Both the position numbers and the translations under genes were made by a program. This document shows, one piece after another, positions 23,594 to 36,706 of a stretch of 40,967 nucleotides of DNA; the stretch's first letter is position 1; every line of letters begins with the position of its first letter. The DNA is from Pandoraea anhela (GTDB taxonomy: Bacteria > Pseudomonadota > Gammaproteobacteria > Burkholderiales > Burkholderiaceae): contig NZ_CABPSB010000033.1 in NCBI RefSeq assembly GCF_902459655.1, positions 1 to 40,967 of the forward strand. The letters run 5' to 3'. Below the pieces are notes generated by a model that saw only the letters and a list, made by a program, of their open reading frames with translations, searched no databases and was not told where the DNA came from.

Positions 23594-23623
23594 GCCTGAC
23601 AACGCGGCGTCGCATTGTCAGGC
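23594..23623 (-). terminator. hairpin in the pstS-pstC gap (attenuator or mRNA stabiliser)
   Basis: GCCTGACAA and TTGTCAGGC form a perfect 9-bp stem around a 12-base loop, 18 bases after the pstS stop codon. There is no T-tract, so it more likely protects the pstS message from 3' decay or lowers read-through than ends transcription fully. Confidence 0.55.
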
Positions 23624-23641
23624 CGCTCATTGCAAGTCGCT

Positions 23642-24676
23642 TTAGACGCCAGCCTTGGCGGCCGACTCGCTAACCTTCGCCTTCCAGCCGGCACGGATCT
23701 GCTTCAGCACGTCTTCCGGCAGCGGGATGTAGTCCAGTTCCTTGGCGGTGTTCACGCCGTTCTTGAACGACCAGTCGAAGAACTTGAGCACGTCGGCGCT
23801 TTGCGCTTCCTTGCCGGCGTCAGCCTTCTGGTGCACGAGCACGAACGTGGCGGCCACGATCGGCCACGACTTGTCGCCCTTCTCGTTCGTCAGGATCTGG
23901 TAGAACGTCTTCGACCATTCGGCCTTGCCGGCCGCAGCGGCGAACGTCTCGGCGGTCGGCTCGACCGTCTTGCCGTCGGCGTTCGTCAGGGCCGTGTACG
24001 TCAGCTTATTCTGCTTGGCGTAGGCCGATTCCACATAACCGATGGCGCCCGGCAGACGTTGCACGAAGGCGGCGACGCCGTCGTTACCCTTGCCGCCCGT
24101 ACCCGTCGGCCAGTTGACCGTGGTGCCTTCGCCGACCTTGCTCTTCCACTCGGCGTTGACCTTCGACAGGTAGTTCGTGAAGACGAAGCTGGTGCCCGAA
24201 CCGTCGGCGCGGCGAACCACGGCGATGTCCGTGTCCGGCAGCTTGACCTTCGGGTTCAGCTTGGCGATGACCGGATCGTTCCACTTCTTGATCTTGCCCA
24301 GATAGATGTCGCCCAGCACTTCACCCGACAGAACGAGTTCGCCCGGCTTCACGCCCGGCACGTTCACGACCGGCACGATGCCGCCAACCACCGTCGGGAA
24401 CTGGAACAGGCCTTGCTTGGCAAGCTCTTCATCGGTCAGCGGAGCGTCCGAGCCGGCGAAGTCGACGGTCTTGGCCTGAATCTGCTTGATGCCGCCCGAC
24501 GAGCCGATGCCCTGGTAGTTGACCTTGTTCTGGGTCGACTTCTGATAGGCGTCAGCCCACTTGGTGTAGATCGGTGCGGCGAACGTGCTGCCAGCGCCCG
24601 TAATCTCGCCCGCAATTGCGCCAGCGGCGAACAGAACGCCAGCCAGGCCGGCAATCGCAGTCTTCATCAGCTTCAT
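23642..24676 (-). CDS. pstS: periplasmic phosphate-binding protein PstS
   Basis: A 344-residue periplasmic protein that captures phosphate for PstCAB. The ATG at 24676 is chosen for the GGAGAG ribosome-binding site and because it opens a clear signal peptide ([19 protein letters not shown] then [10 protein letters not shown], cleavage likely near AIA-GE). Seen: [27 protein letters not shown] and [11 protein letters not shown], which build the phosphate site, and [17 protein letters not shown]. It is the first gene of the pst operon, with a PHO box and matching -10 element. Confidence 0.96.
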   Translation of the reverse strand: MKLMKTAIAGLAGVLFAAGAIAGEITGAGSTFAAPIYTKWADAYQKSTQNKVNYQGIGSSGGIKQIQAKTVDFAGSDAPLTDEELAKQGLFQFPTVVGGIVPVVNVPGVKPGELVLSGEVLGDIYLGKIKKWNDPVIAKLNPKVKLPDTDIAVVRRADGSGTSFVFTNYLSKVNAEWKSKVGEGTTVNWPTGTGGKGNDGVAAFVQRLPGAIGYVESAYAKQNKLTYTALTNADGKTVEPTAETFAAAAGKAEWSKTFYQILTNEKGDKSWPIVAATFVLVHQKADAGKEAQSADVLKFFDWSFKNGVNTAKELDYIPLPEDVLKQIRAGWKAKVSESAAKAGV

Positions 24677-24719
24677 GGATCTCTCCGAGTTGGTGTGGTA
24701 CAGCGTGTGGATGGCTCGA

Positions 24720-24753
24720 AGAATAGATTCCGAATGTGACAGTAATATGTCAT
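24720..24753 (-). promoter_or_regulatory. PHO box and -10 element of the pst operon
   Basis: On the minus strand ATGACAT-ATTA-CTGTCAC (24753 to 24736) is a 7-4-7 PhoB site. TATTCT (24725 to 24720) follows after ten bases, the standard distance. Transcription start would be near 24713, giving a leader of about 36 bases to pstS. Confidence 0.75.
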
Positions 24754-25149
24754 TTTCGAAAGCCCACCACTGGAATGTCACGAAGTCGCCTCGGAACCGT
24801 CATATTGCATGCGAGTGCCCTGGCACATGGCGTTTCGATGAAGATCCCTATTTGGCGAGGGTTTCAGAGGGTTTAAGAGCGTTCCAAAAAGTTTCGGGAC
24901 GTCGGAAATCCTCAATTTCGGCCTGTGTCGATGTCGTGACAGTGACGGAACGGTGTCGGAAATCTGCCGACGAAGCTCAGGTCGTTGTCACAAATACGAA
25001 TCTTTCGCGGCCTTGATTACCATCATGGGAGAGTCGCAGACGGACGTCTGCGCAAGCGGGGTTGGCGACGTCAGAACAGACGTCGCCGGCGGGGACAACG
25101 ATCGGCGCGACCCGCTGCTATCGCGCGCTGAGCACACGTTCCGGCGCGA
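24754..25149. other. spacer between pstS promoter and glmM end
   Basis: No gene is seen. Upstream of the PHO box there is one further GTGACAT half-site (minus strand, near 24774-24780). The glmM-proximal end holds the tandem hairpins at 25037-25087. Confidence 0.5.
25037..25087 (-). terminator. tandem hairpins downstream of glmM
   Basis: GGCGACGTC-AGAACA-GACGTCGCC (25064-25087) is a perfect 9-bp stem and GCAGAC-GGAC-GTCTGC (25037-25052) a 6-bp stem; both lie after the glmM stop. Neither has a T-tract. They may end or stabilise the leftward transcript before it reaches the pst promoter. Confidence 0.45.
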
Positions 25150-26493
25150 TCACGCCGCCGCTTTGACGATGTTCGCCAGTTGCTGAGCGAAGCCGGACGC
25201 CTGCGATTCGTCCCGCGCCTCCACCATCACGCGCAGCACGGGCTCGGTGCCCGAGGCACGAATGAGCACACGCCCCGAGTCGCCAAGTTTGGCTTCCACC
25301 GCCTCGCGCTCGGCCGCCAGACGCTTATCGGCCTGCCAGTCATAACCGGCAGGCGTACGCACATTGATCATATGCTGCGGGAACAGGCGCACGCCTTCGA
25401 GCAACTTGGCGAGCGGCTTGTTGTCGGCACGACGAATGGCGGCGAGCACCTGAAGCGCCGAGATGATGCCGTCGCCGGTGGTGTGCTTGTCCAGGCAAAG
25501 GATATGGCCGGAGCCTTCGGCGCCGACCTGCCAGCCGTGCTTGTACAGTTGCTCCAGTACGTAGCGGTCGCCGACCTTGGCGCGTACGAACGGCACGCCC
25601 AGGCCCTTGAGCGCCACTTCGATCGCCATGTTGGTCATCAGCGTGCCCACGGCCCCCGATACTCCGCCATTGTCGAGACGATCCCTGACCAGCAAATAAA
25701 GCAGTTCGTCGCCGTTGAAGAGGCGGCCGGTGCCGTCAACGATCTGGAGTCGGTCGGCATCGCCGTCGAGCGCCACGCCAAGGTCCGCGTGGTTGGCGCG
25801 CACCGCGCGCATGAGCGCGTCCGGTGCGGTTGCACCGCAGTCTTCGTTGATGTTGAAGCCGTTCGGCTGATTGCCGATGGCGATGACTTCTGCGCCGAGT
25901 TCATGGAACACGTGCGGGGCGATGTGATACGCCGCACCGTTGGCGCAGTCGACCACGATTTTCATGCCGCGCAGATCGAAGTCGTTCGGGAACGTGCTCT
26001 TGCAGAACTCGATGTAACGTCCGGCGGCATCGTCCAGACGGCGGGCCTTGCCGAGTTGCTCGGAGCGCACGCAGGTCATCGGATTTTCCAACTCGGCCTC
26101 GATGGCCAGTTCCGTCTGGTCCGGCAGTTTATTGCCGTCTGCCGAGAAGAATTTGATACCGTTGTCGTGATAAGGATTGTGCGACGCGCTGATCACCACA
26201 CCCGCCGCCAGACGCAACGCCCGAGTCAGATAAGCGACCGCCGGTGTCGGCATCGGACCGGCCAGCATCGTGTCGACGCCCGCTGCCGCAAAGCCCGCTT
26301 CCAGCGCGGCTTCGAGCATATAGCCCGAGACACGCGTGTCTTTGCCGATCAATACCGTGGGGCGCCCCGTCGTCTGATTGCCGGCCAGCACCCGTCCGGC
26401 CGCATAGCCCAGTCGCAGCACGAATTCCGGCGTGATAGGGCTCTCGCCCACCGTACCGCGAATCCCGTCGGTCCCAAAATAGCGTCGTTTCAT
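25150..26493 (-). CDS. glmM: phosphoglucosamine mutase GlmM
   Basis: A 447-residue cytoplasmic enzyme converting glucosamine-6-phosphate to glucosamine-1-phosphate for peptidoglycan and LPS precursors. The ATG at 26493 gives [17 protein letters not shown], the universal family start; upstream codons in frame are not conserved-looking. Seen: active-site SASHNP with phosphoserine S104, metal loop [10 protein letters not shown], substrate loop GAEGSGHI, and the C-terminal phosphate site [14 protein letters not shown]. The length is standard. It follows folP on the same strand after 131 bases, the common folP-glmM order. Confidence 0.97.
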   Translation of the reverse strand: MKRRYFGTDGIRGTVGESPITPEFVLRLGYAAGRVLAGNQTTGRPTVLIGKDTRVSGYMLEAALEAGFAAAGVDTMLAGPMPTPAVAYLTRALRLAAGVVISASHNPYHDNGIKFFSADGNKLPDQTELAIEAELENPMTCVRSEQLGKARRLDDAAGRYIEFCKSTFPNDFDLRGMKIVVDCANGAAYHIAPHVFHELGAEVIAIGNQPNGFNINEDCGATAPDALMRAVRANHADLGVALDGDADRLQIVDGTGRLFNGDELLYLLVRDRLDNGGVSGAVGTLMTNMAIEVALKGLGVPFVRAKVGDRYVLEQLYKHGWQVGAEGSGHILCLDKHTTGDGIISALQVLAAIRRADNKPLAKLLEGVRLFPQHMINVRTPAGYDWQADKRLAAEREAVEAKLGDSGRVLIRASGTEPVLRVMVEARDESQASGFAQQLANIVKAAA

Positions 26494-26624
26494 CGTTGCA
26501 TCGTTCCCAGTGGATGCGTCGCGTCGGTGGAGGGTCCGCCCGCGCGCGTCTTTTATGCGTTGTTTAGCGTTGCTTGGTGTTTTTCGTTCGATCTTCGGCG
26601 ATCTTCGTGCCGTTTCTGGCCGCC

Positions 26625-27563
26625 TTATTCCGCGTCGCGCACGGCCTGCCAGACCTTCAGCGCATCGACCGTTTCGGCAACGTCGTGCACCCGCACGATG
26701 GCCGCACCGCGCTCGGCGGCACACATCGCCGCCGCCACGCTGGCGGCACGGCGCTCCTGCGGCGTCTCGCGTCCCGTGATTTCCCCGAGCATGCGCTTTC
26801 GCGACATCCCCACGAGCAGCGGCAACCCGTCGCGCGACAGCACCCGAAGATGTTTGAGCAAGGCGAGATTATGGGCGAGATTCTTGCCAAAACCGAATCC
26901 CGGATCCAGATACAGGCGCGATGGCGCAACCCCGGCGGCGAGCATGGCGTCGACGCGCCCGTCGAGAAAGGCGGCGACTTCGGTCACGACGTCCGTATAA
27001 ATCGGCGCGCGCTGCATCGTCTTCGGATCATGCAGCATATGCATGATGCACAGCGCGGCGTCGCTGTCTCGCACGGCGTCGATCGCCCCCGGCTGCTGAA
27101 ACCCCCAGATGTCATTGATCATGTCGGCGCCGGCCGCCAGCACGGCGCGCATCACGCCCGGCTTGTAGGTGTCCACAGAGAGCGGCACACCGCAATCGCG
27201 CAACGCTTCCACGATGGGCACGACACGCGCCAGCTCGGCATCTTCCGGCAGGGCGTCCGCCCCGGGACGCGTCGACTCGCCCCCGATATCGAGAATGTCA
27301 GCCCCATCGGCAATCAACTGCTCGGCGTGACGCAGCGCAGCGTCGCGCGCGACGTACTTCCCGCCATCGGAAAACGAGTCGGGCGTCACATTCAGGATGC
27401 CCATCACATGCACCCGGCGAGTGGCGAGCGAAAAACGCGGGCCGAGTGCCCAGCTATCGGGGGTTTCCGTGGTCTCGGCGGCACTGGCCGGCAAAACGAT
27501 ATCGTCTGCCGGCACATGGCCCGGCACGGATGGAGGAAGCGATTGCGACTGCTCGGTGGACAT
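26625..27563 (-). CDS. folP: dihydropteroate synthase FolP
   Basis: A 312-residue enzyme joining p-aminobenzoate to the pterin pyrophosphate in folate synthesis, the target of sulfonamides. Seen: [15 protein letters not shown] at 54-68, [11 protein letters not shown] as the second pterin-binding motif, [17 protein letters not shown], and [11 protein letters not shown]. The first 45 residues are a polar extension without counterpart in E. coli FolP, so a start further in is possible, but no better ribosome-binding site is visible. It lies between ftsH and glmM on one strand. Confidence 0.95.
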   Translation of the reverse strand: MSTEQSQSLPPSVPGHVPADDIVLPASAAETTETPDSWALGPRFSLATRRVHVMGILNVTPDSFSDGGKYVARDAALRHAEQLIADGADILDIGGESTRPGADALPEDAELARVVPIVEALRDCGVPLSVDTYKPGVMRAVLAAGADMINDIWGFQQPGAIDAVRDSDAALCIMHMLHDPKTMQRAPIYTDVVTEVAAFLDGRVDAMLAAGVAPSRLYLDPGFGFGKNLAHNLALLKHLRVLSRDGLPLLVGMSRKRMLGEITGRETPQERRAASVAAAMCAAERGAAIVRVHDVAETVDALKVWQAVRDAE

Positions 27564-27806
27564 TCGAAAGCTCGTAGCTCAATAAGACCTGGATAGCGGC
27601 CCGGCAAGCAAGGTCGGCGCGGGCGAGGTGCGCCCGGGACGACGGACGCCTTTATGGCCGTAATGTTACCGGAATCAACTGTCACATCGATCACGGAAAC
27701 ACTCGGTAACACCGAAATTCACGGTCATGAAAGATGTGAAGATGCTCCGGCCATCGCTTGAGATATTCCGCCCAAGGACGTTGCCTGCGGATCCTCTCCG
27801 GAATGC

Positions 27807-27833
27807 AAAAAGGCCGGCAGGACGCCGGCCTTT
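27807..27833 (-). terminator. terminator downstream of ftsH
   Basis: On the minus strand AAAGGCCGGC-GTCCT-GCCGGCCTTTTTGC forms a 10-bp stem followed by five Ts, 35 bases after the ftsH stop. It separates ftsH from folP transcription at least partly. Confidence 0.8.
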
Positions 27834-27867
27834 CTGGGTGACAACCTCACGGCTGCCGTGGCTTCCG

Positions 27868-29742
27868 TCAAACGGTCGCCGGAGTATTGCTGGGCTTGAG
27901 CGGCGGGTTCCCGCCCGAAGCACCGCCGTTCGTCGGGCCACCCTTCGGCGGACGCGGCGGACGGTCTTCCATGATGTCGCCGATTTGCTCGCCGTCGATC
28001 GTTTCCCATTCCATCAGGGCTTCGGTCATCGATTCGACCTTCGAGCGATTGTCTTCAAGCAGTTTCTTGGCCAGCGCATATTGCTCGTCCAGAATCCGGC
28101 GAACTTCCGCATCGACCTTCTGCTGCGTGGCTTCCGACACCGACTTGGCAGACATACGGCCGAACACCGAATCCTGCTCCGTGTCGACGTAGACCATCGG
28201 GCCCAGCGCGTCCGACATGCCGTAGCGGGTCACCATGTCGCGAGCCAGCTTGGTGGCGCGCTCGAAGTCGTTCGAAGCCCCCGTCGACATCTTGTTGATG
28301 AAGACTTCCTCTGCGGCACGACCACCGAACAGAATGGCGATCTGCGTGAGCATCGTATCGCGATATTCCGAATACTTGTCGTGCTCCGGCAGTTGCATTG
28401 TCAGGCCCAGCGCCCAACCACGCGGAATGATCGTCACCTTGTGCACCGGATCGGCGCCCGGCAGCAACATTGCCACCACCGCATGACCCGACTCATGGTA
28501 AGCCGTGGCACGGCGCTCTTCGTCGCGCATGACAGCCGACTTGCGCTCCGGTCCCATGAAGATCTTGTCCTTCGCGTCTTCGAAATCGAGCATTTCGACG
28601 ATGCGCTTGTTACGGCGCGCCGCGAACAATGCCGCTTCGTTCACCAGGTTCGCCAGATCGGCGCCGGACATCCCCGGCGTGCCACGCGCGATCACCGAGG
28701 CGTCGACGTCGTTGGCGATCGGCACTTTGCGCAGGTGCACCTTCAGAATCTGTTCGCGGCCGCGGATATCCGGCAAACCGACGTAGACCTGACGGTCGAA
28801 ACGCCCCGGACGCAGCAGCGCCTTGTCCAGCACGTCCGAACGGTTGGTCGCCGCAATCACGATCACGCCGGAATTGGCTTCGAAACCGTCCATCTCGACG
28901 AGCATCTGGTTCAGCGTCTGCTCGCGTTCGTCGTTACCGCCGCCCATGCCGGCGCCACGATGGCGACCGACCGCGTCGATTTCGTCGATGAACACGATAC
29001 ACGGCGACTGCTTCTTCGCGTTTTCGAACATGTCGCGGACACGGGCAGCACCTACCCCCACGAACATTTCCACGAAGTCCGAACCCGAGATGCTGAAGAA
29101 CGGCACCTTGGCTTCGCCGGCAATGGCACGGGCGAGCAGGGTCTTACCGGTTCCGGGCGGGCCGACGAGCAGCACGCCACGCGGAATACGGCCGCCCAGC
29201 TTCTGGAACTTCTGAGGATCTTTCAGGAAATCGACCAGTTCGCCGACTTCATACTTCGCTTCGTCGCAACCGGCAACGTCGGCGAAGGTGACCGGATTGG
29301 CATTCTCGTCGATGAGGCGCGCGCGGGATTTGCCGAAGGAGAAGGCACCGCCCTTACCCCCGCCCTGCATCTGTCGCATCATGTAGAACCAGAAGCCGAT
29401 GATCAGCAGCGTGGGTCCAAGGTAATAGAGGGCGGACATGAGCACGTTCGGTTCGTCGTCGGCCTTACCCGAGACCTGAACGCCGTACTTCATGAGGTCG
29501 CCGACCATCCAGATGTCGCCGGGCGACACGATGGTGTATTTCTGGCCGTCGCTGGGCGTCACCTGAAGGCTGCGCCCCTGCACCACCACGTTCTTGATCT
29601 TGCCGTTCTTGGCATCGTCCATGAACTGGGAGTACGTCACGCCCTCCTGGACGTGCGGCTTGTCGAACTGTTTAAAAACAGTAAACAAGACCAGCGCGAT
29701 GACTAACCACACCGCCGCTTTGGAAAACATATTATTGTTCAA
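27868..29742 (-). CDS. ftsH: ATP-dependent zinc metalloprotease FtsH
   Basis: A 624-residue hexameric inner-membrane protease that degrades misfolded membrane proteins and regulators such as LpxC. The start is TTG at 29742: AAGGAG lies seven bases upstream, whereas the first ATG is four codons further and too far from it. Seen: membrane segments at about 8-23 and 104-121 around a periplasmic domain, Walker A GPPGTGKT 194-201, Walker B IVFIDE 249-254, second-region-of-homology RPGRFDRQV near 311-319, and zinc motif HESGH 416-420. The C-terminus is a proline- and glycine-rich tail. It follows rlmE, the usual pairing. Confidence 0.97.
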   Translation of the reverse strand: MNNNMFSKAAVWLVIALVLFTVFKQFDKPHVQEGVTYSQFMDDAKNGKIKNVVVQGRSLQVTPSDGQKYTIVSPGDIWMVGDLMKYGVQVSGKADDEPNVLMSALYYLGPTLLIIGFWFYMMRQMQGGGKGGAFSFGKSRARLIDENANPVTFADVAGCDEAKYEVGELVDFLKDPQKFQKLGGRIPRGVLLVGPPGTGKTLLARAIAGEAKVPFFSISGSDFVEMFVGVGAARVRDMFENAKKQSPCIVFIDEIDAVGRHRGAGMGGGNDEREQTLNQMLVEMDGFEANSGVIVIAATNRSDVLDKALLRPGRFDRQVYVGLPDIRGREQILKVHLRKVPIANDVDASVIARGTPGMSGADLANLVNEAALFAARRNKRIVEMLDFEDAKDKIFMGPERKSAVMRDEERRATAYHESGHAVVAMLLPGADPVHKVTIIPRGWALGLTMQLPEHDKYSEYRDTMLTQIAILFGGRAAEEVFINKMSTGASNDFERATKLARDMVTRYGMSDALGPMVYVDTEQDSVFGRMSAKSVSEATQQKVDAEVRRILDEQYALAKKLLEDNRSKVESMTEALMEWETIDGEQIGDIMEDRPPRPPKGGPTNGGASGGNPPLKPSNTPATV

Positions 29743-29861
29743 AGCGTTGCTCCTTCATGAAATCGCTTCGCGCCAGGAATTCATTCTAATCCACTCGCAG
29801 GCGCACCGCTATAGTGATTCTCTACCGCCACCATAGCGCCGGTGCGCTGGTTTGACGGGCA

Positions 29862-30512
29862 TCAAGCCGGTTTTTTCAAACCCCGACCCAGAATGAACGT
29901 TTCGGAAGATTTGTCTCGGGACGCCTTCGGCTTGCGCGGCGCCACGGTTTTGAACTGGTGTTTGAATTTTTCGACAATCTGGCTATAGCCGCTGCCGTGA
30001 AAACATTTGACCAGTAACGCGCCTTCCGGTTTCAGGTGTCGCTGTGCAAAATCCAGCGCCAGATCGCACAAATGCTCGATCCGCGCGGCATCGGCCGACG
30101 CCACACCGGACAAGTTGGGGGCCATATCGGAAACTACAAGGTCGACTTTGCGCCCGGCCACAATTTCTTCGAGCTGCGCGAGCACACTGTCCTCGCGAAA
30201 GTCGCCCTGAAGGAAGTGGACGTCTGCGATCGGTTCCATCGGCAAAATGTCCAGCGCAATGATGGTGCCGTCGATACCGCCCTCGACACGCTTGCCCGCC
30301 GCCAGCTTGTTACGGGCGTACTGGCTCCAGCTACCGGGCGTCGATCCGAGGTCGACGATCACCTGACCGGGCTTGATCAGCCGATCCTGCTCGTCGATCT
30401 CCTTGAGCTTATAGGCAGCACGGGCCCGATAGCCCTCGCGCTGCGCCATTTTGACGTAAGGATCGTTGATGTGATCGTGCAACCACGCATGGTTGAAACG
30501 GTTTTTTGCCAT
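29862..30512 (-). CDS. rlmE: 23S rRNA 2'-O-ribose U2552 methyltransferase RlmE (FtsJ/RrmJ)
   Basis: A 216-residue SAM-dependent methyltransferase that modifies U2552 of 23S rRNA at a late step of 50S assembly. Seen: [13 protein letters not shown] with the catalytic lysine of the K-D-K-E tetrad, [16 protein letters not shown] as the SAM-binding motif, [11 protein letters not shown] with the catalytic aspartate, and [11 protein letters not shown] with the second lysine. It lies 119 bases ahead of ftsH on the same strand and is divergent from yhbY. Confidence 0.95.
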   Translation of the reverse strand: MAKNRFNHAWLHDHINDPYVKMAQREGYRARAAYKLKEIDEQDRLIKPGQVIVDLGSTPGSWSQYARNKLAAGKRVEGGIDGTIIALDILPMEPIADVHFLQGDFREDSVLAQLEEIVAGRKVDLVVSDMAPNLSGVASADAARIEHLCDLALDFAQRHLKPEGALLVKCFHGSGYSQIVEKFKHQFKTVAPRKPKASRDKSSETFILGRGLKKPA

Positions 30513-30664
30513 AATTCTTCAAAAACACTGCGAATTTGCAGGATAATACGCCCTTGCGCGCCCAAAATCCCTCAGTCGGCCAGCACTCGCTCTTCGCGTT
30601 GCGGCCCGGGTTGGCGGGCGCATCCTAACTCGGTTGTCTCACTCGTTTGTCTCGTCTGTCTTCT

Positions 30665-31165
30665 ATGCCTGCTTTGACCCTGACCCCGGCGCAACGCGCC
30701 GACTTGCGCTCTGCCGCCCACGCGCTGAATCCCGTCGTTCTGATCGGCGCCGACGGCTTGACGCCGGCGGTGCTCAAGGAAATCGACGGCGCCCTGAAGG
30801 CCCACGAACTCATCAAGGTGCGAGTGTTCGGCGACGAACGCGAGACGCGCATCGCCATTTACGAAACCATCTGCGATCAGTTGGGTGCGGCACCGGTGCA
30901 ACACATCGGCAAGCTGCTCGTCCTTTATCGCCCGACGCCGGATGAGAAGCCGACGACGGTTCGCGCCAAATCCGGCGGCACCGGCACCACGGTCAAAGGC
31001 CGCGCGCCGCGCACCGTGACGGTCGTCAAGACCAGCACCAACGCCGGACGTCGCCCGACGGTCAAAAAGGTGACGGTTGCCGGAAATGAACGCATGACCG
31101 CTGGCGGCATCGTCAAGCGCGCCAAGAAGCGTCAGACCAGCGTCAAGCGCCAGCGTAACGACTGA
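30665..31165 (+). CDS. yhbY: YhbY-type RNA-binding (CRM domain) protein
   Basis: A 166-residue protein with one CRM domain at about 5-98: LTPAQRADLRSAAHALNPVVLIGADGLTPAVLKEIDGALKAHELIKVR, with the GxxG-like G-A-D-G loop, and a following strand GKLLVLYR. Known: CRM proteins bind RNA, and YhbY associates with pre-50S particles. The remaining 65 residues are a basic Thr/Lys/Arg-rich tail absent from E. coli YhbY (97 residues) and probably add RNA affinity. The ATG at 30665 is preferred to a TTG 18 bases upstream. It is divergent from rlmE, another 50S assembly gene. Confidence 0.92.
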   Translation: MPALTLTPAQRADLRSAAHALNPVVLIGADGLTPAVLKEIDGALKAHELIKVRVFGDERETRIAIYETICDQLGAAPVQHIGKLLVLYRPTPDEKPTTVRAKSGGTGTTVKGRAPRTVTVVKTSTNAGRRPTVKKVTVAGNERMTAGGIVKRAKKRQTSVKRQRND

Positions 31166-31226
31166 CTCAGCCTGACGACTGAGCCACTGACGGCGGTGGG
31201 TGCTACCTGATCCCCCCGCCCTCAAG

Positions 31227-31260
31227 AAAACGCGCCCGGACATCGTCGGGCGCGTTTTTT
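31227..31260. terminator. bidirectional terminator between yhbY and the DUF4149 gene
   Basis: AAAACGCGCCCG and CGGGCGCGTTTT form a 12-bp stem with an eight-base loop and T-tracts in both directions, between two convergent genes. Confidence 0.85.
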
Positions 31261-31271
31261 ATTGGACGACG

Positions 31272-31871
31272 TCACGGCGTCGGCCGATTGCCTGCCGCCG
31301 TCGCGCCACCCGTGGTATTCGCGGCACTCGCCACATTCGCGACACTTTGCGGCATTTCGCCGCGCACCGGCTGACGCCAGATCAACGCGATACCGAGCAG
31401 GCTTTGCAGCAAATAGATCCCACTCGAAATCCCGTGAAGCATGCCGAAGCGCGCCGCATAAGCCGATTGACCGATGTCGACGCCTGCGGCTTCCGCCTGT
31501 GCCCGCAGCGAGGCCATGAACGGCTGCAAGCCGAACGAGCTGATCAGCACACAGACCATCATCGCGACCGCCAGCCAGCGCAGCACGCGATAGCTACGCG
31601 CGACCGAGGCTTCGGCCGTGCGCGAAATCAGGGCCGTCGCGAGCCAGACCAGCAGCACACCGCAAACCAGACTCAACCAGGCTTGCGTGTGGAACAACCG
31701 TCCGGCGACGGTGCCGGCCACCATGCGCGACTCCAGCACGGCGAACAGCGTTGGGGCGACGATGTAACCGATCGCCCACTGGCTGCCGCACCAGACGGTT
31801 GCGATCAGACGGAACAGTCGTTCCAGTCGGGGGCCACCGCCGACAGACGCCGTGTCAGACGTAGCGGACAT
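31272..31871 (-). CDS. DUF4149 family membrane protein
   Basis: A 199-residue protein with four predicted membrane segments (about 20-42, 56-79, 95-116, 141-166), matching the DUF4149 family of unknown function, often found beside greA in betaproteobacteria. Seen: [24 protein letters not shown], a family hallmark, and [20 protein letters not shown]. The ATG at 31871 lies inside the last codons of greA (17-base overlap), so it is probably translated from the greA mRNA by coupling. The C-terminus is a soluble Ala/Thr-rich tail. Confidence 0.85.
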   Translation of the reverse strand: MSATSDTASVGGGPRLERLFRLIATVWCGSQWAIGYIVAPTLFAVLESRMVAGTVAGRLFHTQAWLSLVCGVLLVWLATALISRTAEASVARSYRVLRWLAVAMMVCVLISSFGLQPFMASLRAQAEAAGVDIGQSAYAARFGMLHGISSGIYLLQSLLGIALIWRQPVRGEMPQSVANVASAANTTGGATAAGNRPTP

Positions 31872-32331
31872 CGATGATCTCGTACTCGCGCACGCCGCTC
31901 GGGGCCTGCACTTCGGCCACATCGCCTGCGTACTTACCGATCAGCGCACGGGCGATCGGCGAACTCACCGAAATCTTGCCGTGCTCCAGATCGGCTTCAT
32001 CATCGCCGACGATCTGATACTGCACGGTGCCGCCGTTCTCGAGGTCTTCGAGTTCCACGGTCGCGGCAAAGACCACACGGCCCTCGGCGTCGAGCGCCGC
32101 CGGGTCGATGATCTGCGCCGCCGAGAGCTTCGATTCGAGATCGGCGATGCGACCTTCGATGAAGCCCTGCTTTTCTTTTGCGGCGTCGTATTCCGCATTT
32201 TCCGACAGATCGCCCTGCGCACGGGCTTCAGCAATCGCAGTGATCACGTTCGGACGTTCGACGGTCTTCAGGCGGTGCAGCTCTTCCTTGAGCAGTTCAG
32301 CGCCCCGCTTGGTCAGAGGAATGGTACTCAT
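31855..32331 (-). CDS. greA: transcription elongation factor GreA
   Basis: A 158-residue factor that enters the RNA polymerase secondary channel and triggers cleavage of backtracked transcripts. Seen: coiled-coil N-terminal domain beginning [22 protein letters not shown], with the acidic tip [17 protein letters not shown] near residues 41-57, and the C-terminal FKBP-like domain with [22 protein letters not shown]. The length equals E. coli GreA. Its own promoter is read at 32431-32458, and the DUF4149 gene overlaps its end. Confidence 0.97.
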   Translation of the reverse strand: MSTIPLTKRGAELLKEELHRLKTVERPNVITAIAEARAQGDLSENAEYDAAKEKQGFIEGRIADLESKLSAAQIIDPAALDAEGRVVFAATVELEDLENGGTVQYQIVGDDEADLEHGKISVSSPIARALIGKYAGDVAEVQAPSGVREYEIIDVRYV

Positions 32332-32430
32332 GCGCGTTGTTCCGAAAGACAAAAAAATTGCCGCAGCTAAGCCGCATTCGCATTTTTCGCGAACGCCGCT
32401 CGACCGCGGCTGTGACACCTATGTTGCATT

Positions 32431-32458
32431 AGTGTAGCAGAGTTGCCGTTGCTGCCAA
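32431..32458 (-). promoter_or_regulatory. sigma-70-type promoter of greA
   Basis: On the minus strand TTGGCA (32458 to 32453) and TACACT (32436 to 32431) are separated by 16 bases. The leader to greA is about 95 bases. Confidence 0.55.
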
Positions 32459-32542
32459 CCCGAGGACGAGTGACGCGGCGCTATGCCACAGACGACGCAC
32501 GTTTCAAGCGTATGCAAAGCCTGCTGGAAGCCAACCGGAGCA

Positions 32543-32596
32543 AACTGAAAGCGCATTGAAAGCACATTGAAAGCACATTGAAAGCGCTTGAAAGCA
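32543..32596. repeat. five tandem 11-base repeats between carB and greA
   Basis: The unit CATTGAAAGCA occurs exactly at 32554-32564 and 32565-32575, with close variants at 32543-32553, 32576-32586 and 32587-32596 (the last one base short). The 11-base period places each GAAA on one face of the helix. It lies in the 380-base carB-greA gap, about 85 bases upstream of the greA promoter; the rest of the gap shows no gene. Confidence 0.75.
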
Positions 32597-32712
32597 TTTG
32601 GCGCCCCCGTCGAGGATCGGTTCCCCGGCGGGCGCGCCATGATTTTGCGTCTTCACCCGGCGCGGCCGCAACCCCCGACCGCTCCGGGCTAATGCCTCAC
32701 GCGACCATCGGC

Positions 32713-35955
<3,243 letters not shown>

Positions 35956-35973
35956 AACGTTCTCAACAAAAAT

Positions 35974-36642
35974 TTAACTCAGCGTCGCGGTCGCGAGCTT
36001 CACACCGAAGCCGACGAACAACGCGCCCACGCCGCCGGTTGCCCCGGCGCTCAACCGGCGACGTTGCCGGAAGTGCTCGGCCAGGCGGTAACCGGCCAGG
36101 ATCAGCGTGCTCAGATACAGGAAACTGCACGTCTGCACGATCACGCCCAGCACCGCGAAAGACACGGCGGGATAGGCGTAGCCCGGATCGACGAACTGGA
36201 TGAAAAACGACACGCAGAACAGGATCGCTTTCGGATTCAACAAGCTGATGAACAGCGCGCGCTTGAACGGGTGATCCGCGTCGACCGGCTTCGGCGCGGA
36301 CGCGGCCGCCTCCGGATTGGCGCGCGCCCCACGCGCATTGGCGATCGCCCCGCGCAGCATGTTCAGGCCCATCCAGCAAAGATAGGCCGCGCCGAGGTAC
36401 TTCACCACGAAGAACAACGCCGGCTGTGCGTGCAGCAACGACGCCACACCGGCCGCCGACAGCGTCATGAGAATGGTGTCGCCAAGGAACACGCCGCATG
36501 CGCCCGCGTACCCCTGGCGAACCCCGCGCTGTGCGGCGACTGCCAGCACATACAGCGAGTTCGGCCCCGGCAGCAGAATGACCACCACGACCCCGGCCAG
36601 ATACGTCCAGAGGTTGAGGATGCCGATCGAGTTTCCGAGCAT
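35974..36642 (-). CDS. leuE: LysE/RhtB-family amino-acid exporter, LeuE-like
   Basis: A 222-residue inner-membrane exporter with about six membrane segments. Seen: ILNLWTYLAGVVVVILLPGPNSLYVLAVAAQRGVRQGYAGACGVFLGD, where LPGPNSLYVL is the family signature, and FVVKYLGAAYLCWMGLNMLRGA as the next block; the beginning 'LGNSIGILNLWTYLAGVVVVILLPGPNSLYVL' is close to E. coli LeuE. The substrate is not provable from sequence. Its position between carA and carB, both in arginine and pyrimidine supply, raises arginine or a related amino acid as a candidate. The gaps are 64 bases to carA and 18 to carB. Confidence 0.82.
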   Translation of the reverse strand: MLGNSIGILNLWTYLAGVVVVILLPGPNSLYVLAVAAQRGVRQGYAGACGVFLGDTILMTLSAAGVASLLHAQPALFFVVKYLGAAYLCWMGLNMLRGAIANARGARANPEAAASAPKPVDADHPFKRALFISLLNPKAILFCVSFFIQFVDPGYAYPAVSFAVLGVIVQTCSFLYLSTLILAGYRLAEHFRQRRRLSAGATGGVGALFVGFGVKLATATLS

Positions 36643-36706
36643 GTTGCGCGTTTCCCTTTCCTGTACTTTCCCGATTCCTGATCTCGTCGTACGACGGCTT
36701 ATCGAC

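Noticed and set aside
25180-27000. A 606-codon plus-strand frame opposite glmM and folP
   Set aside because: It mirrors glmM and folP and has no supporting feature.
27727-29706. A 659-codon plus-strand frame opposite ftsH
   Set aside because: It mirrors ftsH, which is identified beyond doubt.
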